Shown here in pieces: positions 17,365-26,107 of a DNA stretch of 64,000 bases. The stretch covers positions 2,852,001-2,916,000 of the forward strand of contig NZ_CP059903.1 in assembly GCF_014127485.1 (NCBI RefSeq). The letters are read 5' to 3'. Numbering within the stretch: the stretch's first letter is position 1; the number at the start of each line of letters is the position of its first letter. Made by a program: the position numbers and the translations under genes. This DNA comes from Nocardioides dongkuii (GTDB taxonomy: Bacteria; Actinomycetota; Actinomycetes; Propionibacteriales; Nocardioidaceae). Below the pieces are notes generated by a model, which was not told where the DNA came from, made no database searches, and worked only from the letters and a program-made list of their open reading frames with translations.

Positions 17365-18806
17365 CCGGGTGAGGTACCCACCACCCCACCCCCGTCCGCA
17401 CCGGCCCCGGCGAACGCCTCCGCACACGCGGCCGCGACCTCGAGCAGCCACCGGTCCGCGCCGTGCGGCGCCACCAGCTGGACGCCGACCGGCAGCCCCC
17501 CGGTCGTCCGGCCGGCCGGGACGGCGATGGCGGGGCAGCCGGTGACCGTGACGTGGTACGCCGAGCGCATCCAGTCCAGGTACGTCGCCATCGGCCGCCC
17601 GTTGATCTCGGTCGGGAACTCCTGCTCGACCGGGAACGGCGGCACCTGCGAGACCGGCAGGAGCAGCAGGTCGTGGTCGCGGAAGAACAGCCGCATCCGC
17701 TCGCCGAGGGTGGTGCGCCGGGTGTACGCGCGGGCGACGTCGGCGCCGGTGAGGTGCTCCCCGAGCCGGATGTTGTCCGCGAGCGAGGCCTTGAGCCCGT
17801 CCGGGTGCGCGGCCAGCAGCGGCCCGAGCTTGGCCTGCAGGTGCCAGGCGCGCAGGGTGCGGAACGTGTCGTCGGCCTCCGCCAGGTCGGGGTGGGCGGA
17901 CACCACCCGGCTGCCCGCCCGCGCCAGGGTCGCCGCCGCGGCCTCGACCACGGCGGCGACCTCGTGGTCGACCTCGAACGCGCCCCCCAGGTCGACCGAG
18001 ACGGCGACCCGCAGGCCGCGCAGCGCGTCGGTGCCGGGGGGCACCGGCTGGGCGAACCCGCGGCCGGGGTCGCCGAGCGCCTGCGGCGCGCGCGGGTCGG
18101 GCCCGGCGAGCACGCCGAGCAGCAGCGCCAGGTCGTCGACGGTGCGCGCCATCGGCCCGCTCACCGACGTGGTCTCCCACTGGTTGTACAGCGGCCACTC
18201 CGGCACCCGCCCCAGGCTCGGGCGCAGGCCGATGACCCCGCAGAACGACGCGGGGTTGCGCAGCGAGCCGCCCATGTCGGACCCGTCGGCCAGCGGCACC
18301 ATGCCGGCCGCAAGCGCGGCCGCCGCTCCCCCGCTCGACCCGCCCGCGCTCCGGCTCGGGTCGTGGGGGTTGCGGGTGGTGCCGAAGACCCGGTTGAAGG
18401 TGTGCGACCCGGCCGCGAACTCCGGCACATTGGTCTTGCCGATCAGCACCACCCCGGCCCGGCGTACCCGCTCCACGATCAGGTCGTCGGCGTCGGGCAC
18501 GTGGTCGGCGAACAGCGGGGACCCGTACGTCGTGCGCCAGCCCGCCGCGGCGTGGGTGTCCTTGACCGCGAACGGCAGGCCGTGCAGGGCGCCGAGCCGG
18601 CCGCCGGCGGCCTGGTAGCGGTCCGCCTCGTCGGCCCCGGCCCGGGCGCGGTCGACGTCGAGGCTGACGATCGCGTTCAGCACCGGGTTGACGGCGGCGA
18701 TCCGCTCGAGGTGCAGCTCGAGGAGCGCGCGGGCGGAGACCCGGCCCTCCCGCACGGCCGCCGCCATCGCGCGGGCGCCCGACCAGACGGTGAGGTCGTG
18801 GCTCAC
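17361..18806 (-). CDS. Amidase-signature family amidase
   Basis: This 481-residue enzyme has the complete Ser-cisSer-Lys triad of the amidase signature family: lysine in PFAVKDT near residue 82, the cis-serine in SAGGSSGGAAAA near 157 and the nucleophile in GSDMGGSLRNPA near 181. Members cleave C-N bonds of amides including malonamate (malonamidase E2), indoleacetamide and allophanate. It lacks the C-terminal domain of allophanate hydrolase. Its gene overlaps the CoxG gene upstream and the antiporter gene downstream by 4 bases each, in the same operon as a uracil-type permease and a molybdenum hydroxylase, so it probably removes an amide nitrogen from the breakdown product of the transported ring. 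Confidence 0.9.
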   Translation of the reverse strand: MSHDLTVWSGARAMAAAVREGRVSARALLELHLERIAAVNPVLNAIVSLDVDRARAGADEADRYQAAGGRLGALHGLPFAVKDTHAAAGWRTTYGSPLFADHVPDADDLIVERVRRAGVVLIGKTNVPEFAAGSHTFNRVFGTTRNPHDPSRSAGGSSGGAAAALAAGMVPLADGSDMGGSLRNPASFCGVIGLRPSLGRVPEWPLYNQWETTSVSGPMARTVDDLALLLGVLAGPDPRAPQALGDPGRGFAQPVPPGTDALRGLRVAVSVDLGGAFEVDHEVAAVVEAAAATLARAGSRVVSAHPDLAEADDTFRTLRAWHLQAKLGPLLAAHPDGLKASLADNIRLGEHLTGADVARAYTRRTTLGERMRLFFRDHDLLLLPVSQVPPFPVEQEFPTEINGRPMATYLDWMRSAYHVTVTGCPAIAVPAGRTTGGLPVGVQLVAPHGADRWLLEVAAACAEAFAGAGADGGGVVGTSPG

Positions 18807-19420
18807 CGCCGCCTCGTGACCAGGCCGCCCGCGGCGACGCCGAGCAGCACCAGCCCGGCGCCGACCGCGACCCCCTTGACGAAGTCGTCTCCGGTCGAGC
18901 CGGTCGAGGGACGGGGCGCGGTGAACACCGTCGAGGGCGGGGCCGCGGGGCTCTCGCCGTCGGTCGGCGCCGGGGCGTCCTCCTGCTCGACCAACGAGCG
19001 GGCCACGTTGTCGAAGAACTCCCCCGCCATCCGGCGCGAGACGCTGGTGAGCATCCGCTGGCCGACGCCGCCGACCATGCCGCCGACGACCGCGTCGGCG
19101 TCGTAGGAGACGCGGGTGCCGCCGTCGTCCTCCGCGAAGGCGACCGTGACGGTGGCGTCGACGGTGCCCGGCCCGCCCGCCCCGGACAGCCGCATCACCA
19201 GCGACGCGGGCTCGTCGAGGTCGGCGAGGCTGCAGGTGCCCTGGTAGGTGCCGCGGATCGCCGCGACCCCGGCGGTGACGGTCATGTCGTAGGTGTGCGG
19301 GGCGGTCTCGACGAGCCGCTCGCAGCCCGGGATGGTGCGCACCAGGACGGCCGGGTCGAGCAGCGCCCGCCAGACGTCCGCGACCGGGGCGGCGACGGTG
19401 TTCTGTCCCTGGATCCTCAT
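18803..19420 (-). CDS. coxG: CoxG-like SRPBCC protein with C-terminal membrane anchor
   Basis: The 205-residue protein begins with the CoxG/SRPBCC fold (VAAPVADVWRALLDP, IPGCERL, GTYQGTCSL) over about 145 residues. A proline- and serine-rich linker and one hydrophobic helix (AVGAGLVLLGVAAGGLV) close to the end anchor it to the membrane. In carbon monoxide oxidisers CoxG tethers or matures the molybdenum enzyme. Here it sits between the molybdenum subunit and the amidase with 4-base overlaps on both sides, although the molybdenum subunit is not a true CO dehydrogenase. It likely links that enzyme to the membrane. Confidence 0.88.
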   Translation of the reverse strand: MRIQGQNTVAAPVADVWRALLDPAVLVRTIPGCERLVETAPHTYDMTVTAGVAAIRGTYQGTCSLADLDEPASLVMRLSGAGGPGTVDATVTVAFAEDDGGTRVSYDADAVVGGMVGGVGQRMLTSVSRRMAGEFFDNVARSLVEQEDAPAPTDGESPAAPPSTVFTAPRPSTGSTGDDFVKGVAVGAGLVLLGVAAGGLVTRRR

Positions 19421-21807
19421 CGGGTGTGCTCCTGGCGCAGGTGGAAGAGCTCGGACGGCGAGATCGGCATGGCGGTGATCGGGATGCGCTCGGCGTCCTC
19501 GATCGCGGCGGCGAACACGGCCGCGGAGGGGATCACCCCGGCCTCGCCCGCGCCCTTGATGCCCAGCGGGTTGAGCGGGCTGGGCGTCTCGAGGTGGTCG
19601 ATGTCGATGCCGTCGGGGATCTCGGTGGCGTAGGGCATCAGGAAGTCCATGAACGAGGCGTTCTGCAGCTGCCCCGCCTCGTCGTAGACCATCCGCTCGT
19701 AGAGCGCGCCGGCCACGCCCTGGGCGACGCCGCCGTGGATCTGCCCCTCGACGATCATCGGGTTGATCAGCCGCCCGCAGTCGTGGACGACGGCGTACTT
19801 GAGGATCCTGACCTCGGCGGCGTCGGGGTCGGTCTCGACGATCACGGCGTGCATGCCGGAGGCGAACGTCGCGCGCTCGGGGCTGTAGAAGTCGCGCCCC
19901 TCCAGGCCCGGCTCGTCGTCCTCGGGGACCGGCGGCCGCCCGGGGTCACCGACCGAGAACTGGGTGGCCGCCTTGGACGCCTCGTCGAAGGCGTAGCGCA
20001 GCGGGTTGGAGAGCACCGCGATCGTGCCGAGGTCGAGGGAGGTGCCCGGCGAGCCCTTGACCGAGACCACCCCGTCGACGATCTCGAGGTCCTGCTCGTC
20101 GGCCTCGAGCGCCTCCGCAGCGATCCGCAGCACCTTCTCCCGGGTGCGCGTGGCGGCCAGGTGGATCGCCGAGCCGCTCATCACCGCCGCGCGCGAGGCG
20201 AACGTGCCGACGGCGTACGGCATCCGGCGGGTGTCGCCGGTGACCACCTCGACGTCCTCGAACCGCACGCCGAGCTCATCGGCGACCAGCTGCGCGAAGA
20301 CCGTCGCGTGCCCCTGCCCCTGGGTGGTCAGCCCGGTGGCGACCTTGACCTTGCCGGTGGTCTCGACGTGCACGTGGGCGCCCTCGTAGGGGCCCACGCC
20401 GGTGCCCTCGACGTAGCAGGCGAGGCCGATGCCGACCCGGCGGCCCTGCTCGGCCATCGCCTTGCGGAAGGTCGGGAAGTCGTCCCAGCCGATGAGCGTC
20501 TTGATCTTCTCCAGGGATGCCGGGTAGTCGCCGGAGTCGTACTCCAGCTCCCGGCCGTCCTGGAAGACCAGCCCCTGGTCGAAGGGGAACTCGTCGGGCT
20601 GGATGAAGTTGGCGGCGCGCACCTCGGCGCGGTCCTTGCCGAGGTAGCGGGCGATCGCGTCCATCGTGCGCTCCATGACGAAGCAGCCCTGCGGGCGACC
20701 GGCGCCGCGGTAGGGCGTGACCATCACGGTGTTGGTGTAGAGCGACTCGAAGGCGACCCGGTAGACCGCGGGCTTGTACGGCCCGAGCAGCTGGGTCGAG
20801 GTGATGATGGGGACGATCAGGCCGTACGGGATGTACGCGCCGTGGTCGTGCCAGAACTCCACGTCGAGCCCGAGCAGCCGCCCGTCGTCGTCGAAGCCGA
20901 CTTCGACGTGGTGGACCTGGCCGCGCTCGTGCGCCGAGGAGACGAAGTGCTCGCGCCGGTCCTCGGTGAACTTCACCGTGCGGCCGAGGGCGCGGGCCGC
21001 GAGCGGGACCAGCAGCTCCTCGGGCCACGGGTGGTTGATCTTGACCCCGAACCCGCCGCCCACGTCGGGGGTGATCACGTCGACCTGACCGAGGTCGAGG
21101 CCGAGCTTGACCGCGACGGCGGCCCGGACCCCCGTCGAGCTCTGCGTCGAGGTCCACACCGTCAGCCGGCCGACGTCGGGGTCCCAGCGGGCCACCGTCC
21201 CGCGGCCCTCCAGCGGCGTGCTGGCGCTGCGCTCGACGGTGAGGTCGAGCGCGAGGCGGTGCGGGGCCGCCGCGATCGCCGCCGGCGCGTCGCCGGTCTC
21301 CTGCACCATCCGGGCCGCGACGTTGCCGGGGACGTCGTCGTGGACCAGGCGGTCGGCCGCGCGGGCCGCCTCGATGCCGACCACGGGCGGGAGCACGTCG
21401 TACGTCACCCGGATCCGGTCGAGCGCGTCCTCGGCGACGTACCGGTCGTCGGCCACGACGAACGCGACCGCCTCCCCGGCGTAGTTGACCTCGCCGGCGG
21501 CCAGCGCGTGCTGGGTGCGCCCGTGGGTGAGCGTCGGATGCGGGATCAGCAGCGGCAGCGGGTCGGCCATCGGGGCGGAGAGGCCGGCGAGGTCCTCGTG
21601 GGTCCACACCAGGTGCACCCCCTCGAGGTCGAGGACCGCGTCGACGTCGACGTCGAGGATCCGGGCGTGCGCGTGCGGGCTGCGCAGCACGGCCGCGTGC
21701 AGCGTCGCGGGGTCGACGGCGACGTCGTCGACGTACCGGCCGTGGCCGCGCAGGAACCGCTGGTCCTCGACCCGCTGGACGCCCTGGCCCATCAGCTTCG
21801 TGGTCAT
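19417..21807 (-). CDS. Molybdenum hydroxylase large subunit (xanthine dehydrogenase/CoxL-like family)
   Basis: The 796-residue protein has the aldehyde oxidase/xanthine dehydrogenase a/b hammerhead (residues about 15-125) and molybdopterin-binding domains. DVGGGFGVK lies at residues 248-256. The active-site loop reads PYRGAGR at 365-371, the form II type; the CO dehydrogenase loop AYRCSFR with its cysteine is absent. The base glutamate is in GIKGAGEAG near the C-terminus. Such enzymes hydroxylate aldehydes, purines or other N-heterocycles with water as oxygen source. With a uracil-type permease in the same operon, a pyrimidine or purine ring is the best guess. The ATG at 21807 overlaps the 2Fe-2S gene stop by 4 bases. 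Confidence 0.9.
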   Translation of the reverse strand: MTTKLMGQGVQRVEDQRFLRGHGRYVDDVAVDPATLHAAVLRSPHAHARILDVDVDAVLDLEGVHLVWTHEDLAGLSAPMADPLPLLIPHPTLTHGRTQHALAAGEVNYAGEAVAFVVADDRYVAEDALDRIRVTYDVLPPVVGIEAARAADRLVHDDVPGNVAARMVQETGDAPAAIAAAPHRLALDLTVERSASTPLEGRGTVARWDPDVGRLTVWTSTQSSTGVRAAVAVKLGLDLGQVDVITPDVGGGFGVKINHPWPEELLVPLAARALGRTVKFTEDRREHFVSSAHERGQVHHVEVGFDDDGRLLGLDVEFWHDHGAYIPYGLIVPIITSTQLLGPYKPAVYRVAFESLYTNTVMVTPYRGAGRPQGCFVMERTMDAIARYLGKDRAEVRAANFIQPDEFPFDQGLVFQDGRELEYDSGDYPASLEKIKTLIGWDDFPTFRKAMAEQGRRVGIGLACYVEGTGVGPYEGAHVHVETTGKVKVATGLTTQGQGHATVFAQLVADELGVRFEDVEVVTGDTRRMPYAVGTFASRAAVMSGSAIHLAATRTREKVLRIAAEALEADEQDLEIVDGVVSVKGSPGTSLDLGTIAVLSNPLRYAFDEASKAATQFSVGDPGRPPVPEDDEPGLEGRDFYSPERATFASGMHAVIVETDPDAAEVRILKYAVVHDCGRLINPMIVEGQIHGGVAQGVAGALYERMVYDEAGQLQNASFMDFLMPYATEIPDGIDIDHLETPSPLNPLGIKGAGEAGVIPSAAVFAAAIEDAERIPITAMPISPSELFHLRQEHTR

Positions 21808-22298
21808 GGCCTGCCCTCGGTGGCGGCCAGCTCGGCCGCGCGCTCGACCGCCCGGACGATGTTCTGGTAGCCGGTGCAGCGGCACAGGTTGCCCGCGACC
21901 ATCTCCCGCGCCTCGTCGTGGGTCGGCGCGGGGTTGTCGCGCAGGCCGGCGGTGATCGTGGTCAGGAAGCCCGGCGTGCAGAAGCCGCACTGCAGGCCGT
22001 GGCACTCGGCGAACGCCTGCTGCACCGGGCCCAGCGAGCCGTCCGGGCGGGTGAGGCCCTCGACGGTGGTGACCCGCTGGCCGGAGACCGACACCGCGAG
22101 CACCAGGCACGCGCGCACCGGTGCGCCGTCCAGCAGCACCGTGCAGGAGCCGCAGACGCCGTGCTCGCACCCCACGTGGGTGCCGGTCAGGCCCAGGTCG
22201 TGGCGCAGCGCGTCGGAGAGCAGCCGGCGCGCGGGCACCCGCACGTCGTACGCCGTGCCGTTGACGTCCAGCCGGACGTCGTGCAGCTCCTCGGTCAC
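21804..22298 (-). CDS. Molybdenum hydroxylase small subunit (two 2Fe-2S clusters)
   Basis: The 164-residue protein has a ferredoxin-type N-terminal cluster site, CEHGVCGSC near residues 43-51 with a fourth cysteine in RACLV, and the helical C-terminal site with CGFCTPG and CRCTGYQ. This matches CoxS/XdhC-type subunits that pass electrons from molybdenum to FAD. It begins at GTG 22298, overlapping the FAD subunit stop by 4 bases. Confidence 0.93.
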   Translation of the reverse strand: MTEELHDVRLDVNGTAYDVRVPARRLLSDALRHDLGLTGTHVGCEHGVCGSCTVLLDGAPVRACLVLAVSVSGQRVTTVEGLTRPDGSLGPVQQAFAECHGLQCGFCTPGFLTTITAGLRDNPAPTHDEAREMVAGNLCRCTGYQNIVRAVERAAELAATEGRP

Positions 22299-23131
22299 CG
22301 GCCCTCCCCCGCCCGGTCCCGCCGGGACACGAGCGCCGACTCGACGACCCGCTCGGTGAGCACCCGGACCAGCTGGCTGCGGTACGCCGCGGTCGCGTGG
22401 ATGTCCTCGGCGGGGTCGAGCCGGGCCAGCGCCGCGTCGCCGCGCCCGCCGGCCGGCACGTCGGTGAGGTCGACGACGGTCGGCACCTCGCAGACCGAGA
22501 GGTAGCCCGCCCGGACCCCCGCGTCGTCGGCGACCGCCGCGACCCCGGCCAGGGCGTAGTCCCCCTGCCGTCGGGCGACCTCCTCGAAGGCGACGCCCGC
22601 GCCCGGGGGCAGCGCGGGGAACCACGCCGAGGTCGCGATCTCGTCGGGCGCGAGCGAGGACTCGAGCGGACCGAGGTAGAGCTCATCGGCCGCGATCGTG
22701 CGGGTGCCGCGCACCGACGCCGCCTCGACCGATCCACCGAGGAGCGCCAGCACCGCCGGCATCTCCGCGGCCGCGTCGGCGTGGACGACCGACCCGACCG
22801 TCGTCCCGCGGTTGCGGATCGTCGCGTGCGCGACGTGGGCCAGCGCCAGGCCGACGAGCGGCTGCACCCGGCGTACGTCGGCCGAGGCGAGGACGGCGCT
22901 GTGCCGGGCCAGCGCCCCGACCCGCACCCCGTGCTCGTCCACCTCGATGCCGTCGAGCCCGGGGATCCCCGCCAGGTCGACCAGCGCGCTGGGCTGCGCC
23001 AGCCGCATCGACAGCAGCGGCACCAGGCTCTGTCCGCCCGCCAGCACCTTCGCGTGCGGGTCCCCCGCCAGCGTCGTCAGCGCCTCGTCGAGGGACGCCG
23101 GCCGGTGGTACGCGAAGGGTGCGGGCTTCAC
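22295..23131 (-). CDS. Molybdenum hydroxylase medium subunit (FAD-binding)
   Basis: The 278-residue protein matches CoxM/XdhB-type flavoproteins. AGGQSLVPLLSMRLA near residues 31-45 is the first FAD-binding block and RNRGTTVGSVVHADAAAE near 107-124 is the second (usually RNRGTIGGSLAHADPAAE). A CO dehydrogenase C-terminal domain follows. It hands electrons from the 2Fe-2S clusters to FAD and then to an acceptor. Its start codon overlaps the permease stop, and its stop overlaps the 2Fe-2S gene start, 4 bases each. Confidence 0.92.
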   Translation of the reverse strand: MKPAPFAYHRPASLDEALTTLAGDPHAKVLAGGQSLVPLLSMRLAQPSALVDLAGIPGLDGIEVDEHGVRVGALARHSAVLASADVRRVQPLVGLALAHVAHATIRNRGTTVGSVVHADAAAEMPAVLALLGGSVEAASVRGTRTIAADELYLGPLESSLAPDEIATSAWFPALPPGAGVAFEEVARRQGDYALAGVAAVADDAGVRAGYLSVCEVPTVVDLTDVPAGGRGDAALARLDPAEDIHATAAYRSQLVRVLTERVVESALVSRRDRAGEGR

Positions 23132-24636
23132 TCGTCCCGGACCCCGCGATGCTCCCCGGTGGTCTCCTCGTCGTACGGCGCGGCGTGTCCGCGCCCCCGG
23201 TGCGGCGCCGCGTGGTCCTCGGCGTGCGCCCCGGTGTGACCGACGGCGATCATCGTGCCCTCGTCGTCACGCCGGGGTGCGACCAGGCGGGCGAGGTGGT
23301 AGCCGACGACGCAGACGACGGTGCCGAGCGCGATGCCGGTGAGCGAGAAGTCGTCGGTGATCTTCAGCGTGCTCGCCGGGACGATGCCCAAGATGATGCC
23401 CGCGGAGATCGGGACGAGGTTGACGGGGTTCGCGAAGTCGACCCCGTTCTCCTTCCAGATCTTCGCCCCGAGCAGGCCGATCATCCCGTAGAGCACGAGG
23501 GTGATGCCGCCGAGCACGGCGGGAGGGGTCTGGTTGACGACCTCCCCGAACTTGGGCACCAGGCCGAGGAGGATCGCGACGAAGGCGGCGACGAAGTAGG
23601 CCGCGGTGCTGTACACCCGGGTCGCCGCCATCACCCCGATGTTCTCCGCGTACGTCGTGGTGGGCGAGCCACCGACCGACGTGGCGATGACGGTGCCCAC
23701 CCCGTCGGCGGCGACCGCGCGCCCCATCACCGGGTCCAGGTCGGACCCGGTCATCTCGGCGACCGCCTTGACGTGGCCGACGTTCTCGGCGACCAGCGCG
23801 ATGACCGCCGGGAGGACGAGCAGCGTGAACGTGAGCGAGAAGCTGGGCAGGTGCCAGCCGACGGCGGCGAGGTTGCCGGCCTCGGTCTGGTTGCCGACGA
23901 GTCCCTCGGCGGTCTTGGAGGGGAAGCCGAACCAGTCGGCCTCCTTGACCGCGGTCCAGTCGACCCGCAGGTGCGGGCCGGGGTCCGCCGACGACGCGGT
24001 CGGGAGCGAGGTCTTGCCGAACAGGAGGTCGGCGAGCCAGGAGACGACGTAGCCGACCACGAGACCGAGCACGATGGCGATCCGGCCGAGGAACCCCCGG
24101 AAGCCGACGGCCATCAGGATGACCGCGGTCATGGTGATGATCGCGACCCACGGGTCCGCAGGCATGTAGGTGGTGACGGCCACCGGTGCGAGGTTGAAGC
24201 CGATCAGCATGACGACCGCGCCGGTGACCACGGGCGGGAGCACCGCGTTGACGGCCCCGGCGCCGGCGACGTGGATGAGCACGCCGACGAGCGCGAGCAC
24301 GACACCCGCGACCAGGATCGCCCCGGTCACGTCCGCCGGCCCGCCTCCCTGGGCGTAGATGGCCGCGGCCCCGCCGACGAACGAGGCCGACGTGCCGAGG
24401 TAGCTGGGGACCTTGCCGGCGACGATCAGCAGGAAGCAGATCGTCGCGATGCCGCTCATCATGATGGCGAGGTTCGCGTTCAGCCCCATGAGGATCGGGA
24501 AGACGAACGTCGCCCCGAACATCGCGATCACGTGCTGCCCGCCGAGGCCCACGGTCTTGCCCCAGGAGAGCCGCTGGTTCGGCGCGACGGCCACTCCGGG
24601 GGCCGGGTCCACCACGTCCCACTTGAACATCGACAT
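23128..24636 (-). CDS. NCS2-family nucleobase permease, uracil type
   Basis: The 502-residue protein has about 14 hydrophobic segments. The substrate-site motifs are VAENVGH with E284 and H288, and TTYAENIGVMAATRVYS with E331. The pair E-x3-H and the second glutamate match the uracil-contacting E241, H245 and E290 of E. coli UraA, whereas xanthine carriers such as XanQ have QNNG in place of ENIG. I therefore read it as a pyrimidine-type proton symporter, though the family name is often given as uracil-xanthine permease. A histidine-rich tail of about 40 residues follows the last helix. It is the first gene of the seven-gene operon. Its promoter region shares a 13-base motif with that of the PucR gene. 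Confidence 0.9.
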   Translation of the reverse strand: MSMFKWDVVDPAPGVAVAPNQRLSWGKTVGLGGQHVIAMFGATFVFPILMGLNANLAIMMSGIATICFLLIVAGKVPSYLGTSASFVGGAAAIYAQGGGPADVTGAILVAGVVLALVGVLIHVAGAGAVNAVLPPVVTGAVVMLIGFNLAPVAVTTYMPADPWVAIITMTAVILMAVGFRGFLGRIAIVLGLVVGYVVSWLADLLFGKTSLPTASSADPGPHLRVDWTAVKEADWFGFPSKTAEGLVGNQTEAGNLAAVGWHLPSFSLTFTLLVLPAVIALVAENVGHVKAVAEMTGSDLDPVMGRAVAADGVGTVIATSVGGSPTTTYAENIGVMAATRVYSTAAYFVAAFVAILLGLVPKFGEVVNQTPPAVLGGITLVLYGMIGLLGAKIWKENGVDFANPVNLVPISAGIILGIVPASTLKITDDFSLTGIALGTVVCVVGYHLARLVAPRRDDEGTMIAVGHTGAHAEDHAAPHRGRGHAAPYDEETTGEHRGVRDE

Positions 24637-24679
24637 GACGTCTCCTGTCGTCGGTGGTCCCCGAGGGCCAGTGCTGAGT

Positions 24680-24692
24680 CACCGTAGTCAGA
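24680..24692 (-). promoter_or_regulatory. Shared promoter motif upstream of the permease operon
   Basis: CACCGTAGTCAGA (plus strand) matches CACCGTAGTCCGA upstream of the PucR gene at 12 of 13 positions. Read on the minus strand it contains TACGGT, a TAnnnT -10 box at 24686-24681. The box lies exactly 45 bases from the T of the permease ATG, the same distance as at the PucR gene. It may be the core promoter, a PucR operator, or both. Confidence 0.55.
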
Positions 24693-24764
24693 CCCATGAG
24701 ACACCCTCGACGGCGAGTGCTGCCGAAGGAACGCCGGACACGCTGGCACGACTTGTGCCCGGTG

Positions 24765-26045
24765 CTAGCCCCCGATCTCGAGCACCCGCAGGGCCACCGC
24801 GACGTCGAGCCGCAGGTGCGGGTCGGAGGAGAGCGGGCCGAGCAGCCGCTCGAGCTTGGCGACCCGGTAGCGCATCGTGTTGTAGTGGAAGAACTGCAGG
24901 CGGGCGGCCTCGGCCACGTTGAAGTTGGTGTCCAGCAGCACCTGCAGGGTCTCCCGCAGCCCGGCGGCCTCCGGGGTCTGCGTCGCGAGCGGGCCGAGGA
25001 CGTCGCGGGTGAACGCCGCGAGCTCGCGGTCGTCGGGGATCAGCGCGATCAGCCGGTGCAGCCCGAGCTGGTCGAAGAACGTCGTCGACCCGCCGCCGTG
25101 GACCCGGCGGCCGACCTCGACGGCCCGCCGCGCCTGGGCGTAGGCGTCTGGGAGCGCGTCCAGCCCCGCGGCGACCCGGCTCACGCCGACCGAGAACGGC
25201 CGCCGCCCGCCGCCCTTGTCGCCGGCCACGGCCGTCACCACGCGGCGTACGACGTCCCCGCCGGCGACCGGCTCCTCGCCTTCCGCCACCGGGAGCAGCG
25301 CGACCACCTCGGAGGAGAAGTCGGCGCACGCGATGCCCGGGTCGATCCCGTGCCCGACCTGCCGCCAGGCGGCGGCGAACCGGTCCTGCCACTGGCGGCG
25401 TACGGCGCGCGCCACCGGCGGCTCGTCGGCGGCGAGCGGGTCGATCTCGGCGACCACCACGACGGCGGGGCGGAGCAGGTCCCAGCCGAAGGTGTCGGCG
25501 TGCTCGGTGACGTACTCCTCGTCGCCGGCGCGACGCAGGAAGACGTCGCGGAGGAAGTCGCCCTGGTACTTGTGCTCGACGGCGGCCACCGCCTGGTGCC
25601 GGGTGATCACCAGCGCCGCGACGGCGGCCGCGCGCTCGAGGGCGTGCACGTCGTCGGGCGAGATCGGCGCGTCCGGCCGCACGCAGACGAGCCGGGCCAG
25701 GTCGGTGCCGGCGGCCGCGACCCGCAGCGTGCGCACCTCCCCGTCGCCGACGAGGACGCCCCGGGTGCCGATCCGCTCCACCCGGACCCGGCCGGTGGGG
25801 TCGAGGAGGCCCTGCCCGCGGAGCCGGCCGCGGAGCGCCTCGGGGAGCGCGGACGCGCGCTCCCGGCCGTCGGTGGAGGTGACCAGCACGCCGACCTCGA
25901 GCACCCGGGCGACCTCGGCGGCGATGTCGCGGAGGTCGCCGCCCTCGAGCGCGATCTGGGTCAGCCCCGTGTGCAGGGCGTCGACCCGGGCCAGCGCCTC
26001 GATCGCGCGGCCACCACTGTCACCGCGATCGGTGCCTATCAACAT
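24765..26045 (-). CDS. PucR/CdaR-type transcriptional regulator
   Basis: From ATG 26045 the protein has 426 residues: an N-terminal sensory region, a GGDEF-like central part with PFSVGVSRVAAGLDALPDAY, and the C-terminal PucR HTH (LRETLQVLLDTNFNVAEAARLQ followed by NTMRYRVAKLERLLG). PucR of Bacillus controls purine degradation, and CdaR/AllR-like relatives control sugar acid or ureide use. It lies between the permease/molybdenum-enzyme operon and the divergent DUF2877-FdrA-DUF1116 operon, so it likely controls both. The stop is TAG at 24767-24765. Confidence 0.9.
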   Translation of the reverse strand: MLIGTDRGDSGGRAIEALARVDALHTGLTQIALEGGDLRDIAAEVARVLEVGVLVTSTDGRERASALPEALRGRLRGQGLLDPTGRVRVERIGTRGVLVGDGEVRTLRVAAAGTDLARLVCVRPDAPISPDDVHALERAAAVAALVITRHQAVAAVEHKYQGDFLRDVFLRRAGDEEYVTEHADTFGWDLLRPAVVVVAEIDPLAADEPPVARAVRRQWQDRFAAAWRQVGHGIDPGIACADFSSEVVALLPVAEGEEPVAGGDVVRRVVTAVAGDKGGGRRPFSVGVSRVAAGLDALPDAYAQARRAVEVGRRVHGGGSTTFFDQLGLHRLIALIPDDRELAAFTRDVLGPLATQTPEAAGLRETLQVLLDTNFNVAEAARLQFFHYNTMRYRVAKLERLLGPLSSDPHLRLDVAVALRVLEIGG

Positions 26046-26088
26046 CTGCGTACCCCCCGTGGGATCGTTGGCACAACTCCACATCGGC

Positions 26089-26101
26089 CACCGTAGTCCG
26101 A
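26089..26101 (-). promoter_or_regulatory. Promoter motif of the PucR gene
   Basis: CACCGTAGTCCGA (plus strand) gives TACGGT on the minus strand at 26095-26090, 45 bases before the T of the PucR ATG. It is the twin of the element at 24680-24692. Confidence 0.55.
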
Positions 26102-26107
26102 TCCGGT

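Noticed and set aside
19417..23131. Carbon monoxide dehydrogenase operon (coxMSL with coxG)
   Set aside because: The large subunit has PYRGAGR instead of the cysteine-containing CO dehydrogenase loop, and the operon carries a nucleobase permease and an amidase.
23128..24636. Xanthine permease
   Set aside because: The substrate-site motif is AENIGV with E331, as in UraA, not QNNGV as in XanQ.
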